Source: Thermoanaerobaculia bacterium
GTDB lineage: Bacteria; Acidobacteriota; Thermoanaerobaculia; Multivoradales; Multivoraceae
Direction: 5' to 3'
Length of the DNA: 64,000 nucleotides
Assembly: GCA_022823665.1 (NCBI GenBank)
Contig: JAJEHN010000029.1
Location: forward strand, 1 to 64,000
In this document: positions 43,256-52,330 of the stretch, piece by piece
Numbering within the stretch: position 1 is the stretch's first letter
Layout: each line of letters starts with the position of its first letter
The notes under the pieces: generated by a model
The model's input: the letters and a program-made list of their open reading frames with translations, nothing else
Told to the model about the DNA's origin: nothing
Database searches by the model: none
Position numbers and translations under genes: made by a program

Positions 43256-44746
43256 CTAGTAGGGCGGCGCCGGATCGAGGCCGACGTCGTTCGCCGCGCC
43301 GGCCCTGTGCGAGCGGCCCGGCAGGAGCTCGGTGAGGCGACGCTCTTCCTCGGGTTGATCGCCGAACTGCAGCACGCTCTTGCGCGAAGGGTTCCGCGGC
43401 AGCAGCGCCCGCAGCCGCTCCTTCGTGCCGGCGTGCTCGGGAACGCTCGCCAGGTTGCGCCACTCGTTCGGATCGGTGTCGTGGTCGTAGAGCTCTTCGC
43501 CGTCGGGATAGGTCGTGTAGCGCCAGCGCTCGGTACGGATCGAGTGCCTGTCCGGCGCGTCGGACGTGATCGCGGGGTGATCCCACTCCGCCTCGGGATC
43601 CTCGAGCAGCGGCCGCAGGCTCTCGCCGTCGAGGTCGTCACGCCCGGGGATCCCGGCGAGATCCGCCAGGGTGGGGTAGATGTCGAGCAGCTCGGCGGTC
43701 CGGTCGCAGAACTCTCCCTCCGCCTCGACCCCGGGGCCGGCGAAGATGATCGGCACGCGGCAGGAGCGCTCCCAGAGCGTGTACTTGCGCCACTGGTTCT
43801 TCTCGCCGAGCTGCCAGCCGTGGTCGGTCCACAGGACGATGACCGTGTTCTCCACGTGCGGCCCTTCGTCGAGCGCCTTCAGCACGCGCCCCACGTTCGC
43901 GTCGGTGAAGTTGATGCATGCCAGGTAGGCCGCTATGGCGCGGCGCCACTGCCCGGTCGCCGTCACCAGCTCGTGGTCTTCCAGGCCGCGCTCCGTGGCC
44001 GCGGACGCCGGCACGTCGTCGAGGTCGTTCTCGAGCCAGGGCGGCAGCTGCATCTCGTCCTCGGGGAACTTGTCGAAGTACTTCTTCGGGGCGTAGAACG
44101 GCAGGTGCGGGCGGTAGAAGCCGCAGGCCAGGAAGAACGGCCTGGAGTGATCTCTCGACAGGTACTCGGCCGCCCAGTTGGCGAGCTGGGTGTCGGTCGT
44201 CTCCTCGTCGTCGACGTCGAGGGAGCCCCAGTCGAAGCCGCCGCGGTCGAGCTCGTTCACGGGGTAGCCGGAGGCCCAGAGAAAGCCGCGGAAGCTGTTG
44301 TAGTAGTGCCACGACGAGGCCTCGTTCTGGCTCTGGTGAAACGTCTTGCCGCCGCCGATCGCTTCGTAGCCGTGCTGCATGAAGTGCTGCGGCAGAGTGA
44401 CGGCCTGCGGCATGGCGTCGCGCCAGACGTCGCCGTTGCCGTAGCAGCCGGAGGTGGTGGGACGCTGGCTGGTCATCAGACTCGCCCGGGAGGGGTTGCA
44501 GGCGGGCGTCTGGCAGTAGGCCCGCCGGAACGTGACGCCGCGGCCGGCGAGCGCGTCGATGTTCGGCGTGAGCGTCTGCGGGTGTCCGTCGAGGACGCCG
44601 ATCCAGTCGTTCAGATCGTCGATCGAGATCATCAGGACGTTCGGGCCGTCGGCCCGCGGCCCTCGACTGGCCGCGCAGCCCGCGGCCAGGGCGCCGAGTC
44701 CCAGGCCCCCGAGCAATTCGCGCCGCGAGAGCGTTCCGCCGCTCAA
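43256..44746 (-). CDS. Sulfatase C, Tat-type signal
   Basis: The 496-residue product starts with SRRELLGGLGLGALAAGC, a twin-arginine signal that may also be a lipobox. The sulfatase signature is CNPSR with Cys83, to be converted to formylglycine. Metal ligands come from ISIDDLND (Asp43-44) and WTDHGWQLGEK. The domain style (iduronate-2-sulfatase-like, GFYRPHLPF) suggests an exo-acting glycan sulfatase. It is the third gene of the minus-strand sulfatase operon and its start overlaps the preceding stop by four bases. Confidence 0.88.
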   Translation of the reverse strand: MSGGTLSRRELLGGLGLGALAAGCAASRGPRADGPNVLMISIDDLNDWIGVLDGHPQTLTPNIDALAGRGVTFRRAYCQTPACNPSRASLMTSQRPTTSGCYGNGDVWRDAMPQAVTLPQHFMQHGYEAIGGGKTFHQSQNEASSWHYYNSFRGFLWASGYPVNELDRGGFDWGSLDVDDEETTDTQLANWAAEYLSRDHSRPFFLACGFYRPHLPFYAPKKYFDKFPEDEMQLPPWLENDLDDVPASAATERGLEDHELVTATGQWRRAIAAYLACINFTDANVGRVLKALDEGPHVENTVIVLWTDHGWQLGEKNQWRKYTLWERSCRVPIIFAGPGVEAEGEFCDRTAELLDIYPTLADLAGIPGRDDLDGESLRPLLEDPEAEWDHPAITSDAPDRHSIRTERWRYTTYPDGEELYDHDTDPNEWRNLASVPEHAGTKERLRALLPRNPSRKSVLQFGDQPEEERRLTELLPGRSHRAGAANDVGLDPAPPY

Positions 44747-46188
44747 GGCGAGCCGATCCCTCCCACCGAGATCAGTCCCGAGTCCTTGGTTGGATCGTAC
44801 TCGGGATTCGGCGTTGGCAACTCTAGATCCACGCTATCGAGATAGTCGTCGAGCATGCGTGAGAGCCGGCGAGCGACCTGGGGACGAAACCGGCTGAGGT
44901 CGGTGGTCTCCGAGAGATCCAGATCGAGGTCGTAGAGGACTTCGCGCCCGGACTCCAGCTCGCGGATGAGTTTGTGATGGTCGAGACGGATCGCCGCTTG
45001 AGGAGTGACGTGCTTCATGTTGCGATAGGCGCCGTAGTACCAGATGAGAGGCTCCGTACGCCGATCGACTTCGCCGGCTCCTCCGTTTGCCAGCACGCCG
45101 GCCAGACTGCCGCCGTCGAGATGGTGGGGAAGCCGATCGCCCGCGCCCAACCAGTCGGCGATCGTCGGCAGGAGGTCGTAGCCGATGGCCGGCACGTGAC
45201 TCTGGGTACCCGCGGCGATACCGGGACCCCGCACGATGAGCGGTACTCGAATGCCGCCTTCCCACACATGCGTCTTGCCCATCGACAACGGAACGTTGCT
45301 GGTCACGGGGCGGTCGGATTCGCCGCCGTTGTCGGAGGTGAAGATGACATAGGTGTCGCCGGCGATGCCGAGAGCGTCGATCCTGTCGAGGATCCTGCCG
45401 ACGCTCTGGTCCAGCTCGTCGGTCATCGCGCCGTACGTACTGTTCGAGTGAGTAACGCTCGAATAGCCGTGATAGCGCGAGACGGTCTCCGGCTTCGCCA
45501 GGACCGGCATGTGGACCGCGTAGTAGGAGATCTGCAGTAGAAAGGGCCGCTCAGAGGCGCCGTGCCTCTCCAGAAAGGCGAGAGATCGCTCGGTGATCTC
45601 GCCGGTACGCTTGGGATCGGGCATGCCCTGCCTTCCGGGCGCGTTCGTCGTGAGGCCGTCGTGCTCGTCGTAGCCATGACGCTCCGGCGAGCCGCCGCCC
45701 ATGTGCCATTTGCCGATGTGGCCGGCGACGTAACGCGGATCCTGCTGCTTGAGAAACTCCGCGATCGTCAGCTCCTCATCGGCCAGATCAGAGACCGGGA
45801 GCGGTACGTGCATCGGCTTGTTGCGGTAAAAGTCATCGTAGAAGAACTGGTATGCCGCACGGCCGGTCTCGTCGGGCACGACGTCGATGATGTCGGTGGC
45901 TCCCAGCCGGGCAGCGGTCTTTCCCGTTTGAATCGACATGCGGGTCGGTGAGCAGTTCGGCGCCGGCGAGTAGGCGTTGGAGAAACGCATGCCTTGCGAC
46001 GCCAGGCGCTCGAGATTGGGTGTGCGGTAGAGGTCGCTCTTCGAGTTGGCGACGCGCTCGTCCATCTGCACCGAGGTACCCGTCCAGCCGAGGTCGTCGG
46101 CGAGCAGGAGGACGATATTGGGAGATTCCGCGACTGCCGGAGAGGACGCGACAGTGGCGAGCAGAAGGGGTACGAACTTCTTTCTCAT
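44743..46188 (-). CDS. Sulfatase B
   Basis: The 481-residue product starts at the ATG giving MRKKFVPLLL with signal peptide and GGAGGAGC-like site. The signature is CSPTR (Cys79), with the metal Asp pair in LLLADDLGW and the C-terminal TSDNGGESD. The order of motifs (GKWHMGGGSPERHGYDEHDG) is typical of exported arylsulfatase A-like enzymes. The longer open frame upstream lies within sulfatase A and is a shadow. It is the middle gene of the operon, 26 bases after sulfatase A. Confidence 0.88.
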   Translation of the reverse strand: MRKKFVPLLLATVASSPAVAESPNIVLLLADDLGWTGTSVQMDERVANSKSDLYRTPNLERLASQGMRFSNAYSPAPNCSPTRMSIQTGKTAARLGATDIIDVVPDETGRAAYQFFYDDFYRNKPMHVPLPVSDLADEELTIAEFLKQQDPRYVAGHIGKWHMGGGSPERHGYDEHDGLTTNAPGRQGMPDPKRTGEITERSLAFLERHGASERPFLLQISYYAVHMPVLAKPETVSRYHGYSSVTHSNSTYGAMTDELDQSVGRILDRIDALGIAGDTYVIFTSDNGGESDRPVTSNVPLSMGKTHVWEGGIRVPLIVRGPGIAAGTQSHVPAIGYDLLPTIADWLGAGDRLPHHLDGGSLAGVLANGGAGEVDRRTEPLIWYYGAYRNMKHVTPQAAIRLDHHKLIRELESGREVLYDLDLDLSETTDLSRFRPQVARRLSRMLDDYLDSVDLELPTPNPEYDPTKDSGLISVGGIGSP

Positions 46189-46214
46189 TGGCTCCTCCTG
46201 AGAACCGGGCCGAG

Positions 46215-47711
46215 CTACTTGCCCTCGGCCGCCCAGCGCTTCATCAGGGCGATGTTGCGGCTCAGGATGGCCGCGGATTCGGGGTTCGCGCTGACGCGCG
46301 CGGAGTACGCGGCCATTTCGCTGTCGTACATGGCTGCCGATTCCGCGCCGTGGTCGTTCGTGCGCTCGATCCAATCGTCCATGCGCTTCCTGAGTTTCTT
46401 GAGTTGCGCCTGGTGCTTCGGATCGCCGGCCAGGTTCCGGACTTCGAACGGATCCTCCGACAGGTCGTAGAGTTCCTCCGCGGGGCGGGTGGGAGTGAAG
46501 AGAAGCTGCTGCGTCTCGTTCAACGTTCCGGCAGCATGAGCCTCGCGCAGCGCGATGACGATGCTCTTTCCGTCCTTGTAGAGGTTGGGTTGCAGATGGG
46601 GGCGGCCGGGCAGGAAGTTGCGGATGTACTTGAAGCGCGTCGTCCGTAGCGCCCGGATGTAGTCGACCGTCTCGTCGCAGCGGTCGCGAGCGGCGAAGAC
46701 CGCCGTCCGCTCCTCGTAATCCCGGCCGAGGATGTCGCGGGCGTGCATGTGGCCGGGAATCTCGATGCCGGCGAGTGCGAGGGAAAGGGCCGCGATGTCG
46801 ATGTGCTCCACGAGGTCGTCGCGCACCTGCCCCGGCTCGATCGTCGGTCCGGCGATGACCAGGGGCACGTGCATGCCTTCGTCGTAGAGGAACTGCTTCC
46901 CCCTGGCATGGCTGATCCCGTGGTCGGTCATGAAGAGAACGACCGTGTCCTCGAGGTCGCCCTCGTCTTCGAGCCGTTCGATGACGTCGCCGACGAAGCT
47001 GTCGGTGAGCCGAACCGAGTCGAGGTACGCCGCCCAATCCGCCAGCAGGACCGGATCGTCCGGATAGTAGGGCGGCAGCTTCACATCGGAGGGATCGGTC
47101 CTGCTCCCCAGGAGTTTCTCGACGCGATCGCTGATCCGCCGGAACGACTCGAGCGACCGGCCGCGGTGCTTTCCGCCGGGGAGGTGGACCTGCGCGAAGA
47201 ATGGCTGGCCGGGTCGACGCTGACTCCAGTCGGGGCCGTCGTACATGGCCTGGTCCCACTCGAAGTTGTAGTGCGTCTTCCCGATGGTCTCTCGGTCAGT
47301 GTTCGGCCAGCCGGTGATCGCGGTGTAGTAGCCGGCTTCCTGAAACAGCTCGGGGATCGGCCGGATGCCGGGAGGCAGGTGGATCTTCAGTTCCCCCTGG
47401 CTGCTGTTGTGGTGATGAACGCCGATGGACGTCTGGTACATCCCGGTGATGAACGCCGAGCGGTTGGGCGAGCAGACCGGCGCCGTGACGTACGCATTGG
47501 TGAAGCGCACTCCGCGGCTCGCCAGGCGGTCGAGATGCGGCGTCTCGATCACCGTCTCTCCGTAGGCGGAGAGGTTGGCCGACATGTCGTCGACGATGAT
47601 CCAGAGGATGTTCGGCGGTTCGGCCCCGTGCAGAGGAACGTGCAGCGGAAGCGCTGCCAGCGCTCCCAGGGCGAGGACGAGGGCGGCGGTGCCGGCGCGG
47701 TGCGTTGTCAT
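46215..47711 (-). CDS. Sulfatase A, with variant CSPNR signature
   Basis: The 498-residue product starts at the ATG giving MTTHRAGTAALVLALG (signal peptide). An in-frame ATG at 47795 would run across the divergent gene. The formylglycine site reads CSPNR (Cys80), with Asn83 in the usual Ser/Thr place. The Cys, Pro and Arg that the maturase needs (CxPxR) are kept. Metal Asp residues are in WIIVDDMSA and FMTDHGISHARGK. It leads the three-sulfatase operon; the divergent sulfatase D begins 58 bases away. Confidence 0.87.
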   Translation of the reverse strand: MTTHRAGTAALVLALGALAALPLHVPLHGAEPPNILWIIVDDMSANLSAYGETVIETPHLDRLASRGVRFTNAYVTAPVCSPNRSAFITGMYQTSIGVHHHNSSQGELKIHLPPGIRPIPELFQEAGYYTAITGWPNTDRETIGKTHYNFEWDQAMYDGPDWSQRRPGQPFFAQVHLPGGKHRGRSLESFRRISDRVEKLLGSRTDPSDVKLPPYYPDDPVLLADWAAYLDSVRLTDSFVGDVIERLEDEGDLEDTVVLFMTDHGISHARGKQFLYDEGMHVPLVIAGPTIEPGQVRDDLVEHIDIAALSLALAGIEIPGHMHARDILGRDYEERTAVFAARDRCDETVDYIRALRTTRFKYIRNFLPGRPHLQPNLYKDGKSIVIALREAHAAGTLNETQQLLFTPTRPAEELYDLSEDPFEVRNLAGDPKHQAQLKKLRKRMDDWIERTNDHGAESAAMYDSEMAAYSARVSANPESAAILSRNIALMKRWAAEGK

Positions 47712-47769
47712 GGCCTGATTGTCGCCTACGGCGTCAGATTTTTCCACCTGCGTTAGAATCCCGGCCATC

Positions 47770-49209
47770 ATGATCACACGCCGAGAAGCAGTCAAGAGCG
47801 TCGCCGCCGCGTCGGCGGGGTCCGCCCTGGGAGCCGCCTTCAGCTTCGCGAAAACGAACCGGGCGAACCTGCTCTTCCTGTGCTCGGATCAGCACCAGAC
47901 CGCCGCGACCGGCTGCTACGGCAGCGACGAAGCGCAGACGCCCCACATCGACGAGATCGCCTCGGACGGCGTTCGCTTCGACCGCGCCTATTGCAACGCG
48001 CCCGTCTGCGTTCCCTCCCGCGGGTCGATCATCACGGGCCTCCACCCCTGCAGGCACGGGGCGAAGATCCTGCGGGACCCGCTGCCCAACGAGGCGCGCA
48101 CGGTCGCCCACTACTTCAAGGATCACGGCTACGTCACCGGTGCGATCGGCAAGATGCACTTCGTCGACGAGACGCGGCGGCACGGCTTCGACCACAGGCT
48201 CCATCGCCCCGATCACGACAAACGGCTCACCCAGGCTGAGCAGCAGGCGTTTCGGGACGACCAGTGCGTGAACTACCCCGCGGACGGCGGGTACGCGACC
48301 GGGCTGAGCGGTTCCGCCTCGACCCTGCCGGAGCGGTACTTCCCCGACACCTTCTTCGCCGAGGAGTCGGTCGCCTTCCTGCGCGAGAACAAGGACCGGC
48401 CGTTCTGCCTGTGGACGTCGTTCTACATGCCGCATACGCCGCTGGTGCCGGCGAAGCAGTACTGGGACATGTACGACGGAATCACTCTCAGTCTGCCCGA
48501 GCGTTCGGACCGGGAGCTGGAGGACGGCTTCGAGGGGCACCTGATTCGCTCCAGGCAGCGCGGCTGGTACGACCAGGAGGACGACTCTCTGCGCGAAGCG
48601 ATCCGCGGCTACTACGGCAACATCTCCCAGACGGACGCCAACGTCGGGCGGGTGTTCGACACGTTGCGGGAACTGGGGCTCGACAAGAACACGGTGGTCG
48701 TCTACACCTCGGACCACGGCGAGATGGCCGGCGCGCACCGCACGTGGACCAAGCACAACATGTACGAGCAGAGCGTCAGCGTGCCGCTGATCGTGCGCAT
48801 GCCGGACCGGATGGAAGCCGGGACGGCCCGCACGCAGCTCATCGAGCACACCGATCTGCTTCCGACCCTGACCGAGCTGTGCGGGCTCGGGAGTCCCTCC
48901 TCCGGGATCGACGGCCGGAGCTTCGCACCCCTGGTCCAGGGCGGAACGTACACGCCGCGGGAGCACGTCTACTCGGAGTACTACTTCTGCCACCGCAGCT
49001 TCACGGTGGACGACCGCTACGTCGGCAAGCCGCCCATCCTGATGGTGCGCACCGGCAAGTGGAAGCTCAACTACTTGAGTTGGGCGCGCTCGGAGCTGTT
49101 CGACCTCGAGGCCGATCCGGGAGAGTTCAACAACGTGATCGACGACACCGGCAACTCCGGCATCGTCAGGGAGCTGACCGCCGTCGCCGAGCGCCTCTAC
49201 GCTGGTTGA
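47770..49209 (+). CDS. Sulfatase D, Tat-type signal
   Basis: The 479-residue product starts at the ATG giving MITRREAVKS with the twin-arginine motif, so it is probably exported folded. The signature is CVPSR (Cys80). Metal ligands lie in LFLCSDQHQ (with Asp40) and YTSDHGEMAGAHRTW. A TAGAAT hexamer 18 bases upstream may be its -10 box. The maturase gene follows 43 bases downstream, so this sulfatase and its activator are probably co-expressed. Confidence 0.88.
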   Translation: MITRREAVKSVAAASAGSALGAAFSFAKTNRANLLFLCSDQHQTAATGCYGSDEAQTPHIDEIASDGVRFDRAYCNAPVCVPSRGSIITGLHPCRHGAKILRDPLPNEARTVAHYFKDHGYVTGAIGKMHFVDETRRHGFDHRLHRPDHDKRLTQAEQQAFRDDQCVNYPADGGYATGLSGSASTLPERYFPDTFFAEESVAFLRENKDRPFCLWTSFYMPHTPLVPAKQYWDMYDGITLSLPERSDRELEDGFEGHLIRSRQRGWYDQEDDSLREAIRGYYGNISQTDANVGRVFDTLRELGLDKNTVVVYTSDHGEMAGAHRTWTKHNMYEQSVSVPLIVRMPDRMEAGTARTQLIEHTDLLPTLTELCGLGSPSSGIDGRSFAPLVQGGTYTPREHVYSEYYFCHRSFTVDDRYVGKPPILMVRTGKWKLNYLSWARSELFDLEADPGEFNNVIDDTGNSGIVRELTAVAERLYAG

Positions 49210-49252
49210 GGCGCGCCGTAACGAACTCCGCGCCGCCTCGACGGCTCGTGCG

Positions 49253-50239
49253 GTGGGCTACATTGCACCGACGATCGCCATGACGGCCTGCTGCACTCCC
49301 GCGCGTGATCCCGAGCTGCCGGCCGGCGGCGTGGGCCCGGCCTCCGCGGCGCCGGCGCCATCCTCGGGACCGGGACCGAACGACCGCGAGATGGTGACTC
49401 TCGACGGCGGCCGGTTCCTCATGGGCACCGACTCGGCCGACGCCATACCGGGAGACGGCGAGACGCCGATACGCGAGATCTTCGTCGACCCGTTCCGCAT
49501 CGACGCCTGCGCCGTCTCCAACGCCGACTTCGCCGCCTTTGCCGACGCCACCGGCTACCAGACCGACAGCGAGCGCCTGGGCTGGTCCTTCGTCTTCGAG
49601 GGCCGCCTGTCGCGCAAGCTCCGGCGCACGGCGATCGAGGACCGTCTGCCGGGCGCCGGGTGGTGGTGCAAGATCAGCGGCGCCGACTGGCGGCACCCCG
49701 AGGGACCGGGGTCGTCGATCGCCCGGCGCCAGGACCATCCCGTCGTCCAGGTGTCGCACCACGACGCCGTGGCCTACTGCGCGTGGGCGGGATGCCGGCT
49801 TCCGACCGAGGCGGAGTGGGAGTTCGCGGCCCGCGGAGGCGTGGAGCAGACCGCGCAGCCCTGGGGCGACGAGCTCGAGCCCGATGGCGAGCATCGCTGC
49901 AACGTCTGGCAGGGCAGCTTCCCCAACCGCGATCTCGGCCTCGACGGCTGGCGCGGCACCTGCCCGGTCGACGCGTTCGAGCCCAACGGCTTCGGCCTCT
50001 ACAACGTCTGCGGCAACGTCTGGGACTGGTGCGCGGACTGGTGGAGCGCCCGTCCCGCCGCGCCGGGCGCCCGCAATCCGCGCGGTCCCGCCACCGGCAC
50101 CTCGCGAGTCACCCGCGGCGGGTCGCACCTCTGCCACGTCTCCTACTGCAGTCGCTACCGCCTGTCCGCCCGTACCCACAACACGCCCGACAGCGCGGCC
50201 GGACACATGGGCTTTCGCTGCGCCGCCGATGTCGGCTAG
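49253..50239 (+). CDS. Formylglycine-generating enzyme (SUMF1-like sulfatase maturase)
   Basis: The 328-residue product (GTG start, ATG 49280 possible) has a lipobox-like TACC near its N-terminus and then the FGE-sulfatase domain. The active-site segment GGSHLCHVSYCSRYR carries Cys294 and Cys299, with the spacing of the copper-binding Cys336/Cys341 pair of human SUMF1. Other family hallmarks are GCRLPTEAEWEFAARGG, CGNVWDWCADWW and NTPDSAAGHMGFRC. It converts the signature Cys of sulfatases to formylglycine. It adjoins four sulfatase genes whose signatures all fit CxPxR. An extracytoplasmic enzyme would act on unfolded Sec-exported substrates; the two Tat sulfatases raise a question about where they meet. 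Confidence 0.9.
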   Translation: MGYIAPTIAMTACCTPARDPELPAGGVGPASAAPAPSSGPGPNDREMVTLDGGRFLMGTDSADAIPGDGETPIREIFVDPFRIDACAVSNADFAAFADATGYQTDSERLGWSFVFEGRLSRKLRRTAIEDRLPGAGWWCKISGADWRHPEGPGSSIARRQDHPVVQVSHHDAVAYCAWAGCRLPTEAEWEFAARGGVEQTAQPWGDELEPDGEHRCNVWQGSFPNRDLGLDGWRGTCPVDAFEPNGFGLYNVCGNVWDWCADWWSARPAAPGARNPRGPATGTSRVTRGGSHLCHVSYCSRYRLSARTHNTPDSAAGHMGFRCAADVG

Positions 50240-50263
50240 TCAGGAGCCCATGGAGTTGGCCAC

Positions 50264-50310
50264 ACGCTGGGTGCGCCGGCGCCCCCGCCGGCTGCCGCCG
50301 GAGGCGGCCG
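50264..50310 (+). repeat. Dispersed intergenic repeat (modules A-B-C)
   Basis: ACGCTGGGTGCG with CCGGCG/CGCCGG inverted repeat and module C GCCGCC-GGA-GGCGGC follow the maturase gene. Module D is absent. Confidence 0.75.
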
Positions 50311-50375
50311 AGTAGTAGGCTGTGGCGGCCAGATCGCGATGCCCCGTGGGATCGGCTGAGGATGAGAGGTCGAGA

Positions 50376-50573
50376 ATGAAGTACCAGGTAGCGCTTCAGG
50401 AGTCCGAAGAGGGGTTCAGCGTCTGGGTGCCGGGCCTGCCCGGTTGTGTGTCACAAGGCAAGACGGAAGAGGAAGCCCTGGCCAACATCACTGAGGCCGT
50501 TCGGGAGTACCTGGAAGTGGCGGCCGAGAACGCTGCAGGCATGAAGATCCGCGAAATCGAAGTCGCCGTGTAG
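50376..50573 (+). CDS. hicB: HicB-type antitoxin
   Basis: The 65-residue product starts at the ATG giving MKYQVALQESEEGFSVWVPGLPGCVSQGKTEEEALANI, the partial RNase H fold of HicB. It lacks the C-terminal DNA-binding domain of longer HicB proteins, so it may not repress its operon by itself. It precedes the toxin by 3 bases. It blocks the HicA RNA-binding site. Confidence 0.88.
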   Translation: MKYQVALQESEEGFSVWVPGLPGCVSQGKTEEEALANITEAVREYLEVAAENAAGMKIREIEVAV

Positions 50574-50576
50574 GCG

Positions 50577-50789
50577 ATGCCAAGGATCCCTGGGGTCAAT
50601 CACCTCCGGGCGGTACGTGCACTGGAGAAGGTCGGTTTCCGCATCGCGCGGCAAGGCAAGCACATCGTGCTCACGGACGGCCGGCGCATCATTACGGTGC
50701 CACGCAACAACCCCGTCAATGCGTTCACGATGGGACGCATCGCACAGGACGCCGGTTTGACCGAGGCAGAGTTCAGGAAGCTGTTGTAG
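50577..50789 (+). CDS. hicA: HicA-type mRNA interferase toxin
   Basis: The 70-residue double-stranded-RNA-binding-fold toxin has the expected catalytic His in RQGKHIVLTDG (His29). The C-terminal PVNAFTMGRIAQDAGLTEAEFRKLL is typical. It cleaves mRNA when released from HicB. Order is antitoxin then toxin. The metallophosphoesterase gene starts 7 bases downstream and may be read from the same transcript. Confidence 0.88.
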   Translation: MPRIPGVNHLRAVRALEKVGFRIARQGKHIVLTDGRRIITVPRNNPVNAFTMGRIAQDAGLTEAEFRKLL

Positions 50790-50796
50790 TGCCCTT

Positions 50797-51546
50797 GTGA
50801 AGATCCTGGTCATCGCCGACGTGCACGGGAACGCCGAGGCGCTCTCCGCGGTGCTTGAGAAGGAACGCGATGTCGACGCGACGATCTTCCTCGGCGACAC
50901 CGTTCTCTCCGGGCCGCAGCCGAACGAGACGATGGCTCTGCTCGCGGACCTCGACGGGGTGCTGATCGAGGGCAACCACGACGTGGAGATGCTCGAGCCC
51001 GAGCGGTTCGAGGGCTGGCCGGCTCCGTGGCGGGCCTACACGAACTGGATCCTCGACACGCTGGAGCCGGCGGGTTGGAAGCTGCTCCGCGGCCTGCAGC
51101 CGGAGGGCGAGTACGAGGTCGGCGGCGGGCGCGTGTTCCTGCACCACGGCGTGCTGCCCGACGAGCCGCGGCAGGCGTTGCCGGACACGGCCGACGATCG
51201 CCTGGCCGCGTTGGCGGGCGGCACGGACTGTCCGCTGGTGCTCTTCGGCCACTCGCACATCCAGTTCCGGCGTGCGATCGACGGGCAGGAGTTCATCAAC
51301 CCCGGCAGCGTCGGCCAGCCGCGCTGCGGCCGGCGGGTTGCCTGCTACGGGGTGATCGAGGACGGGGTGTTCCGCCACTGCCAGGTGGAGTACGAGCCCG
51401 GTCCATGGCTGGAGGCGCTCGACGGCGTTGGGCCGCTCGACGGGTTTCCCGAGTTCCGGGAGTGGCTGAGGAAGGCGTTGCTGAGTGGCTACGGGATCGG
51501 CGAGCGGGAGCCGTGGACGCGGTTTGCGCGGGAAGGGTACGTGTAG
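50797..51546 (+). CDS. Metallophosphoesterase (YfcE/MJ0936-like)
   Basis: The 249-residue product starts with GTG. Metal motifs are IADVHGN (residues 6-12), FLGDTV, EGNHD, FLHHG and FGHSHIQF, followed by NPGSVGQPR, which is typical of the YfcE/MJ0936 branch of cytoplasmic phosphodiesterases. The substrate is unknown. The 13 bases after it include a short reverse copy of the repeat core (CGCACCCAGTG at 51547-51557), which abuts the convergent cyclase gene. Confidence 0.85.
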   Translation: MKILVIADVHGNAEALSAVLEKERDVDATIFLGDTVLSGPQPNETMALLADLDGVLIEGNHDVEMLEPERFEGWPAPWRAYTNWILDTLEPAGWKLLRGLQPEGEYEVGGGRVFLHHGVLPDEPRQALPDTADDRLAALAGGTDCPLVLFGHSHIQFRRAIDGQEFINPGSVGQPRCGRRVACYGVIEDGVFRHCQVEYEPGPWLEALDGVGPLDGFPEFREWLRKALLSGYGIGEREPWTRFAREGYV

Positions 51547-51559
51547 CGCACCCAGTGGG

Positions 51560-52330
51560 CTACAGCTCTTCGACGGCGATCGCCCGCACCCAGGTCGCTT
51601 CCAGCCGCTCGACGTTGAGCGGCATGGCGATGAAAAAGGCGCGGTCCTTCTTCAGCTTCTCGACGTTCACCAGCGGGTAGCAGATCGGGATGTTGTTGCC
51701 GAGCATGTTGCGGTGGGTGGGCGAGTTGTCAGGTTGCGGAGTCTGGAAGTCCGACTCCCAGGCGATGCCGGGGGCGCCGACGGCCAGCAGCTTGATGCCG
51801 GTGTCGGCCAGCCACCTGGTCGTCCCGGCCGGCAAGGTCGGCTGCTCCGCGCCTCGGAACGGGCTGCCGAGGAGGACGATGTCGCCCTTGCGAACGTTCG
51901 ACAGATGCTCGGGCAGGATCGGCTGGCCGACCTTGACGACTTCCCCTTCGTCGTTCTTCTGCTCCACCGGTTCGAGTTCGTCGAAGAAGCAGACGGCAGC
52001 GGGGCCGAAGAACGTGTCGAGGGGCAACTCCCACAGGCCGCGGACATCGTCGGGAAGGCCCTCCCAGTGGTCCATGTGGCCCTTGCCGCCCTCGATGTGC
52101 GAACCGCCGCAGTGGGCGCTGACCCTTCCGGGCGGCCAGTAGGAGTCGCCCTCCTTGCCGCCGACCAGCGTGTAGAGCGTGTCGTCGTAGGGCACGCGGC
52201 CTTCTTCCAGGATCCATGGCAGACCGTAGATGTCCTTGTTCCCCTCCTCGACGCTGCCGTCGAGCCGGGTGATGCGCCCGACCATCCGCGGGCTGAGGTC
52301 GACTACATGGTGGCCTGCGAAGTCAATCAT
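51560..52330 (-). CDS. Cyclase family protein, cytoplasmic
   Basis: The 256-residue protein has no signal peptide, unlike the paralogue at 37922-38989. The fold is suggested by MIDFAGHHVVDLSPRMVGRI at the start and by a His/Gly segment SAHCGGSHIEGGKGHMDHWEG that occupies the place of the cyclase metal motif. RKGDIVLLGSPF matches the later core. It is the last gene of the sugar operon, overlapping the aldolase gene by 8 bases. A lactone hydrolase or dehydratase step in sugar-acid metabolism would fit, but that is inference. Confidence 0.7.
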   Translation of the reverse strand: MIDFAGHHVVDLSPRMVGRITRLDGSVEEGNKDIYGLPWILEEGRVPYDDTLYTLVGGKEGDSYWPPGRVSAHCGGSHIEGGKGHMDHWEGLPDDVRGLWELPLDTFFGPAAVCFFDELEPVEQKNDEGEVVKVGQPILPEHLSNVRKGDIVLLGSPFRGAEQPTLPAGTTRWLADTGIKLLAVGAPGIAWESDFQTPQPDNSPTHRNMLGNNIPICYPLVNVEKLKKDRAFFIAMPLNVERLEATWVRAIAVEEL

